Shown here: piece by piece, positions 60,052 through 64,000 of the stretch
How the letters are laid out: each line of letters starts with the position of its first letter
Numbering within the stretch: the first letter of the stretch is position 1
NCBI GenBank assembly: GCA_026706985.1
Contig: JAPOXR010000050.1
Coordinates: forward strand, 1-64,000
Reading direction: 5' to 3'
DNA length: 64,000 bases
DNA from: Paracoccaceae bacterium
Lineage (GTDB): Bacteria > Pseudomonadota > Alphaproteobacteria > Rhodobacterales > Rhodobacteraceae
Translations under genes and position numbers: made by a program
The notes under the pieces: model-generated
What the model was told of the DNA's origin: nothing
The model's database searches: none
What the model saw: the letters and a program-made list of their open reading frames with translations, nothing else

Positions 60052-63000
60052 TTATGCAACCGCAGCCTGCATCAGATTGAACAGATGCTGTCTGGCGGAG
60101 TTCGACCGTGGTTGCCACAGACCCCGCTCAATGGCCTCATGCAACCGTGCCGCAATCTCCGCCAAGGCCGGCGGATTATTGTCAGCAATGAAGTTCCGCG
60201 TCGCCTCATCTTCGACAAATGCGCTGTAGACGAGGTCGAAATGGTGTGATCTCACAGCTCCGGCAGTTGCTGCGAAGGCGAACATGTAATCAACCGTCGC
60301 CGCCATCTCGAAAGCGCCCTTATAACCGTGACGTTTGACACCGTTGATCCATTTCGGATTGACCACGCGCGAGCGCACCACCCGGCCGATTTCCTCTTCC
60401 AGAGTCCGGATCACCGGCCGTTGCGGGCGTGAATGGTCGTTATGGTAGATTTTCGGCCGCTTACCCCTCAGCATTTCGACCGCGGCCGCCGCTCCACCTT
60501 CGAATTGATAATAATCGTCGCTGTCCAACAGGTCATGTTCACGGTTATCCTGATTCTGGACAATGGCTTCAGTGGCAGCGAGCCGGGTCGAAAAGGCCGC
60601 ATGCGCCGTCTCACCGGAGGCCGCACCCCCATAGGCGTAACCACCCCATTCGATATATGCCTCTCCCAGATCCCCGCGCTCACGCCAGACCCGTTCATCA
60701 ATGAGCGCCTGCAAACCGGCTCCATAGGCACCCGGCTTGGAGCCGAAGACGCGGTATCCCGCACCGTCCGGTCCCAACCTGTCACAATCGGTTTTGAACC
60801 GTGCCGCCGCCGGATTCAGCTCCGCCGGTTCCGCCAGCGACATGACAGCCCTAGCGGCAGCGGCGACCAGATCCATCTGCGACGGGAACGCATCTCTGAA
60901 AAACCCCGATACACGCAGCGTGACATCCACCCGGGGCCGTCCCAGCGCACCCGGAGGAATGACTTCGAAACCCGTCACACGATGGCTGACACCATCCCAG
61001 AGGGGGCGTGTGCCCATGAGCGCCAATGCCTGGGCGATATCATCCCCGCCCGTGCGCATATTGGAAGTGCCCCAAGCCGTGAGTGTCATTGCGCGCGGCC
61101 ATTCCCCCTCGTCCTGAAGATGCCGATCAATCAACAGAGAAGCCGATTTCCAACCCAATTCCCATGCCGTCCGCGTCGGCAGCGAACGGCTGTCAACCGA
61201 ATAGAAATTACGGCCGGTCGGAAGAACATCCGGGCGTCCACGGGATGGCGCTCCGGACGGTCCGGGTCGGACAAACCGCCCGTCGAGAGCCGACAGCAGT
61301 CCGCCGATTTCAGCCTCCCCGCTCGTATCAACGGATGGTTTGAGTAACTGCCTCAACTGTTGCGATACAAGCTCCGAGGCAGGGCCCGGCGGCGCTTGCT
61401 CGCCCGAAATCAACAGGGCGGCGAATAATTCAAGCCGCTCAACCGTGTCTCCGGCACTCCGCCATCGGTCGGCTGACAGGTTTCTCAATGCATCCGGACG
61501 CACGGCCTGCCATGTATCCGACATGTCGCAGTCCAGAGGATCAAAAGCTTCCGGCAGACCGAAATCGGTTGCCAATGCCCGCAGCATTGACTCGTTCTCC
61601 CGCATCCCATCGCCCCTCGGTACGCGCACCAGAGCCGCCAGCAGGTCGCGTCGGCGCCCGCCCGAGGGTGCCTCGCCGAAAACATGCAGACCATCCCGGA
61701 TCTGGCTTTCCTTGAGTTCGCACAGATACGCGTCCAGTTTGCGCAGGCGGCTGTCGGCGTCATCGTCAGCCTCAATTCCGGCATCAGCATCGATCTTCGC
61801 CACCGTAAGGGTTTCAAGAATTTTATTCCGCAGGCTGTTGATCCGGCGCGGGTCCAGCCCGGCGGCTTCATAATATTCGTCGATGAGCAGTTCCAACTCC
61901 CTCAATACGCCGTAAGTTTCGGCGCGTGTGAGCGGCGGTGTCAAATGGTCAATGATGACTGCCTGCGAACGGCGCTTTGCCTGTGTTCCCTCGCCTGGAT
62001 CATTGACAATGAACGGGTAAATATTCGGCATCGGACCAAGTGCGGCTTCCGGAAAGCAGGATGCAGACAGCGCCGTGGCCTTGCCGGGCAACCATTCGAG
62101 ATTGCCGTGTTTGCCGAGATGAATGACAGCATCGGCCCGGTAACTGAAACGGAGCCAGAAATAGAGAGCCAGGTAGAAATGCGGTGGCGGCAGGTCGGGG
62201 CTGTGAAATGTCTCCGCGGGATCGATATTGTAACCACGCGCGGGTTGTATCACCACCGCCAGATTGGCGAAGCGGTGAACCGGGAGTATGAATTCCTCCG
62301 CCAGGAGCGATGGATCACTCTCCGGCGGGCCCCATCTCGTTTCCATAGCATGCCTGAGTGATGCCGGGAGTTTCGCATAATGGGTGCGGTAATCGGCAAG
62401 CGCGAGGCGGCAGCCGGCACAGCGTGACCGGTCAAGCTGATTGGTCGGGCCGGCGAGAAGCAGACGCATCAGCTGTGCCGAATCCTGTGGCACCTCACCA
62501 CAATCATATCCCTCCGCCCGCATCGCTTCGAAGACGCGGACTGCCGAAGCCGGCGTATCCAACCCGACCCCGTTCGCGATCCTCCCATCCCGGTTAGGAT
62601 AATTCGCCAGCAGCACGGCAACCCGCCGATCCGACGGAGACCGCTTTGCCAGAGCGATCCAATTCGCCGCCAGATCAGCGGTGAATTCCACCCGGTCCGG
62701 TCGTGACATGTGGTTTGTCACCGGACATTGTGTTGCCTCGTCGCGCCGTGTTTCGGATTTGAACGCGATCGCCCGTGCCGTGATTCTTCCGTCAATTTCG
62801 GGCAGTGCCAAATGCATTGCGATGTCACGTGCCGGCAATCCGGAATCAGAATCTTCCCAGGCCTCTTCGCTCAGCGACGCCAAGATTGTCTGCAGCACCG
62901 GCCTTCCGGGCTGATCCAGAATTGTCGGCTTCCAATCGAAGCTGCTCTGTCCGGGTGAGCCCAGCGCGAAGCTTGTCAGATTAATCACAAAGTCCGGTGT

Positions 63001-63771
63001 GGACCCGGCCATCAGTTTCACCACCGTGGCCGAGGACACCGGATCTTTCAGTGAGACGGCGTAGAGCGGCAAGGGATTGATGCGGCGCTGCCGGAGTGCA
63101 TCAATCAGGTCATCGACCGGAGCGGTACTGCCCGCCTGCAGCAGTGCCCGGTAAAAGACAATGGCGCAGATCGGCTGTCCTTCGATCCAGTGACGCTTGA
63201 TTTCGGTGATCCCGGAAGAACGGCTTCCCGGCCAGTAGAGGCCGCTTCTGAGCAGAGGACTCGGTGCCGGAGGCGGCGTTCCACCCTGCAGCATGTAACT
63301 GCAATAGTTCAGAAAATCCGCCGCATTGTCCTGACCACCCTCGAGGCAATAGCCGAGGAGCCTTTCCCAGTCCTCCCGCTTGACACTCGACAGTTCGAAC
63401 AACTCGTCATCGGGACGGTCATCTCCGGGCAGCACTGCAAGCTGCACCCCCGCATCCGGCAGACGGGTGGCCAACTGTTCCAGGCAATAGCTCCAATAAG
63501 ACAGGCCTCCGAGTGCCCGCACAACAACCAGTTGCGAACCGAGAGCTGTATTCTCGATATAATGGTCGGTGGAAAACGGATGCTTGAGCCAGGAAAGCTG
63601 ACCCAACCGAAGAAAATCCAACCCCCGGTCAGTGCGCGCATTGGCCGCTGCCAATACCGCCAATTCGCTATCGGCGGCCGAAAGAAAAACAATCCTTGCC
63701 GGTGTCTGTCCGGCGTCGACCGGCTCGGTCCCGTCTGCAACAATCCCGCTCTGAGCCGCGAGAAGATGCAT
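60052..63771 (-). CDS. cobN: Cobaltochelatase subunit CobN
   Basis: 1239 aa; ADAVIHLGKHGNLEWLPGKATALS; YPFIVNDPGEGTQAKRRSQAVIIDHLTPPLTRAE; GTSNMRTGGDDIAQALALMG. Confidence 0.97.
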   Translation of the reverse strand: MHLLAAQSGIVADGTEPVDAGQTPARIVFLSAADSELAVLAAANARTDRGLDFLRLGQLSWLKHPFSTDHYIENTALGSQLVVVRALGGLSYWSYCLEQLATRLPDAGVQLAVLPGDDRPDDELFELSSVKREDWERLLGYCLEGGQDNAADFLNYCSYMLQGGTPPPAPSPLLRSGLYWPGSRSSGITEIKRHWIEGQPICAIVFYRALLQAGSTAPVDDLIDALRQRRINPLPLYAVSLKDPVSSATVVKLMAGSTPDFVINLTSFALGSPGQSSFDWKPTILDQPGRPVLQTILASLSEEAWEDSDSGLPARDIAMHLALPEIDGRITARAIAFKSETRRDEATQCPVTNHMSRPDRVEFTADLAANWIALAKRSPSDRRVAVLLANYPNRDGRIANGVGLDTPASAVRVFEAMRAEGYDCGEVPQDSAQLMRLLLAGPTNQLDRSRCAGCRLALADYRTHYAKLPASLRHAMETRWGPPESDPSLLAEEFILPVHRFANLAVVIQPARGYNIDPAETFHSPDLPPPHFYLALYFWLRFSYRADAVIHLGKHGNLEWLPGKATALSASCFPEAALGPMPNIYPFIVNDPGEGTQAKRRSQAVIIDHLTPPLTRAETYGVLRELELLIDEYYEAAGLDPRRINSLRNKILETLTVAKIDADAGIEADDDADSRLRKLDAYLCELKESQIRDGLHVFGEAPSGGRRRDLLAALVRVPRGDGMRENESMLRALATDFGLPEAFDPLDCDMSDTWQAVRPDALRNLSADRWRSAGDTVERLELFAALLISGEQAPPGPASELVSQQLRQLLKPSVDTSGEAEIGGLLSALDGRFVRPGPSGAPSRGRPDVLPTGRNFYSVDSRSLPTRTAWELGWKSASLLIDRHLQDEGEWPRAMTLTAWGTSNMRTGGDDIAQALALMGTRPLWDGVSHRVTGFEVIPPGALGRPRVDVTLRVSGFFRDAFPSQMDLVAAAARAVMSLAEPAELNPAAARFKTDCDRLGPDGAGYRVFGSKPGAYGAGLQALIDERVWRERGDLGEAYIEWGGYAYGGAASGETAHAAFSTRLAATEAIVQNQDNREHDLLDSDDYYQFEGGAAAAVEMLRGKRPKIYHNDHSRPQRPVIRTLEEEIGRVVRSRVVNPKWINGVKRHGYKGAFEMAATVDYMFAFAATAGAVRSHHFDLVYSAFVEDEATRNFIADNNPPALAEIAARLHEAIERGLWQPRSNSARQHLFNLMQAAVA

Positions 63772-63990
63772 TCATCCCCCGGCCGCTGCGTTCAGCGAAC
63801 TTTCGACAGCGGTTCGGTCGATTCCGGTCAGACCGATCACCACCAATCGGCTGCGGCGCACTTCATCCTTTCCGAACGGAATGTCAAAATAGCTGTTCAC
63901 ACGTCTGCCGACGGCTTGCACCACGAACCGCATCGGCTTGCCCGATACACAGGCAAATCCTTTGACTCTGATGAGATCGTGTCTCAGCAT
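63772..63990 (-). CDS. cobW: Cobalamin biosynthesis protein CobW, C-terminal part (runs off window)
   Basis: LRHDLIRVKGFACVSGKPMRFVVQAVGRRVNSYFD...RRSRLVVIGLTGIDR, typical CobW C-terminal domain next to cobN. Confidence 0.8.
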   Translation of the reverse strand: MLRHDLIRVKGFACVSGKPMRFVVQAVGRRVNSYFDIPFGKDEVRRSRLVVIGLTGIDRTAVESSLNAAAGG

Positions 63991-64000
63991 CGCTTGCCGG

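Noticed and set aside
59353-60249. 298-aa plus-strand ORF
   Set aside because: Antisense to cobO and ends of cobQ/cobN; no recognisable domain.
60433-61347. 304-aa plus-strand ORF
   Set aside because: Antisense to cobN; low-information Arg-rich translation.
1-64000. CRISPR arrays, rRNA, tRNA genes
   Set aside because: No regularly spaced direct repeats, rRNA or convincing tRNA cloverleaf noticed while reading; not exhaustively computed.

Overview
The window looks alphaproteobacterial (ALAS-type hemA, cobN/cobO/cobQ, many ABC importers) and mixes housekeeping or catabolic genes with at least four accessory regions. (1) 1.2-12.1 kb is a compact RiPP locus. It has an NHLP/proteusin-type precursor ending in a double-glycine motif and a predicted 8-residue core (GG|WAPTSDSY), two NHLM-type export ABC proteins (one with a C39 peptidase domain), a class I SAM methyltransferase, a CmcJ/NvfI-like oxidoreductase, a flavin-dependent tryptophan halogenase and an unassigned 358-aa protein. 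The only Trp in the precursor is core residue +1, which makes it the natural halogenase target; this is the main candidate for an undescribed system. (2) 12.6-19.3 kb is an apparent restriction-modification island: a fused double DNA methyltransferase, a PD-(D/E)XK-type endonuclease and two tandem tyrosine recombinases (one broken by a 16-nt tandem duplication). A 37-nt near-perfect palindrome lies upstream of the methyltransferase, and 16-bp direct repeats flank the island. (3) 41.8-45.0 kb is a tightly packed three-gene putative defence operon (DUF262 protein, DUF3696/OLD-like ATPase, uncharacterised CxxC protein) beside IS5 and IS66 remnants. (4) 55.06-56.55 kb is a 1.4-kb segment with an Abi/HEPN-like gene, flanked by two copies of the uvrB 3' end that differ only synonymously. 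That is the signature expected of an integrative element that restores its target gene. The rest is mostly ordinary metabolism and transport. All calls come from reading the sequence and recalled family motifs; no database search was run.
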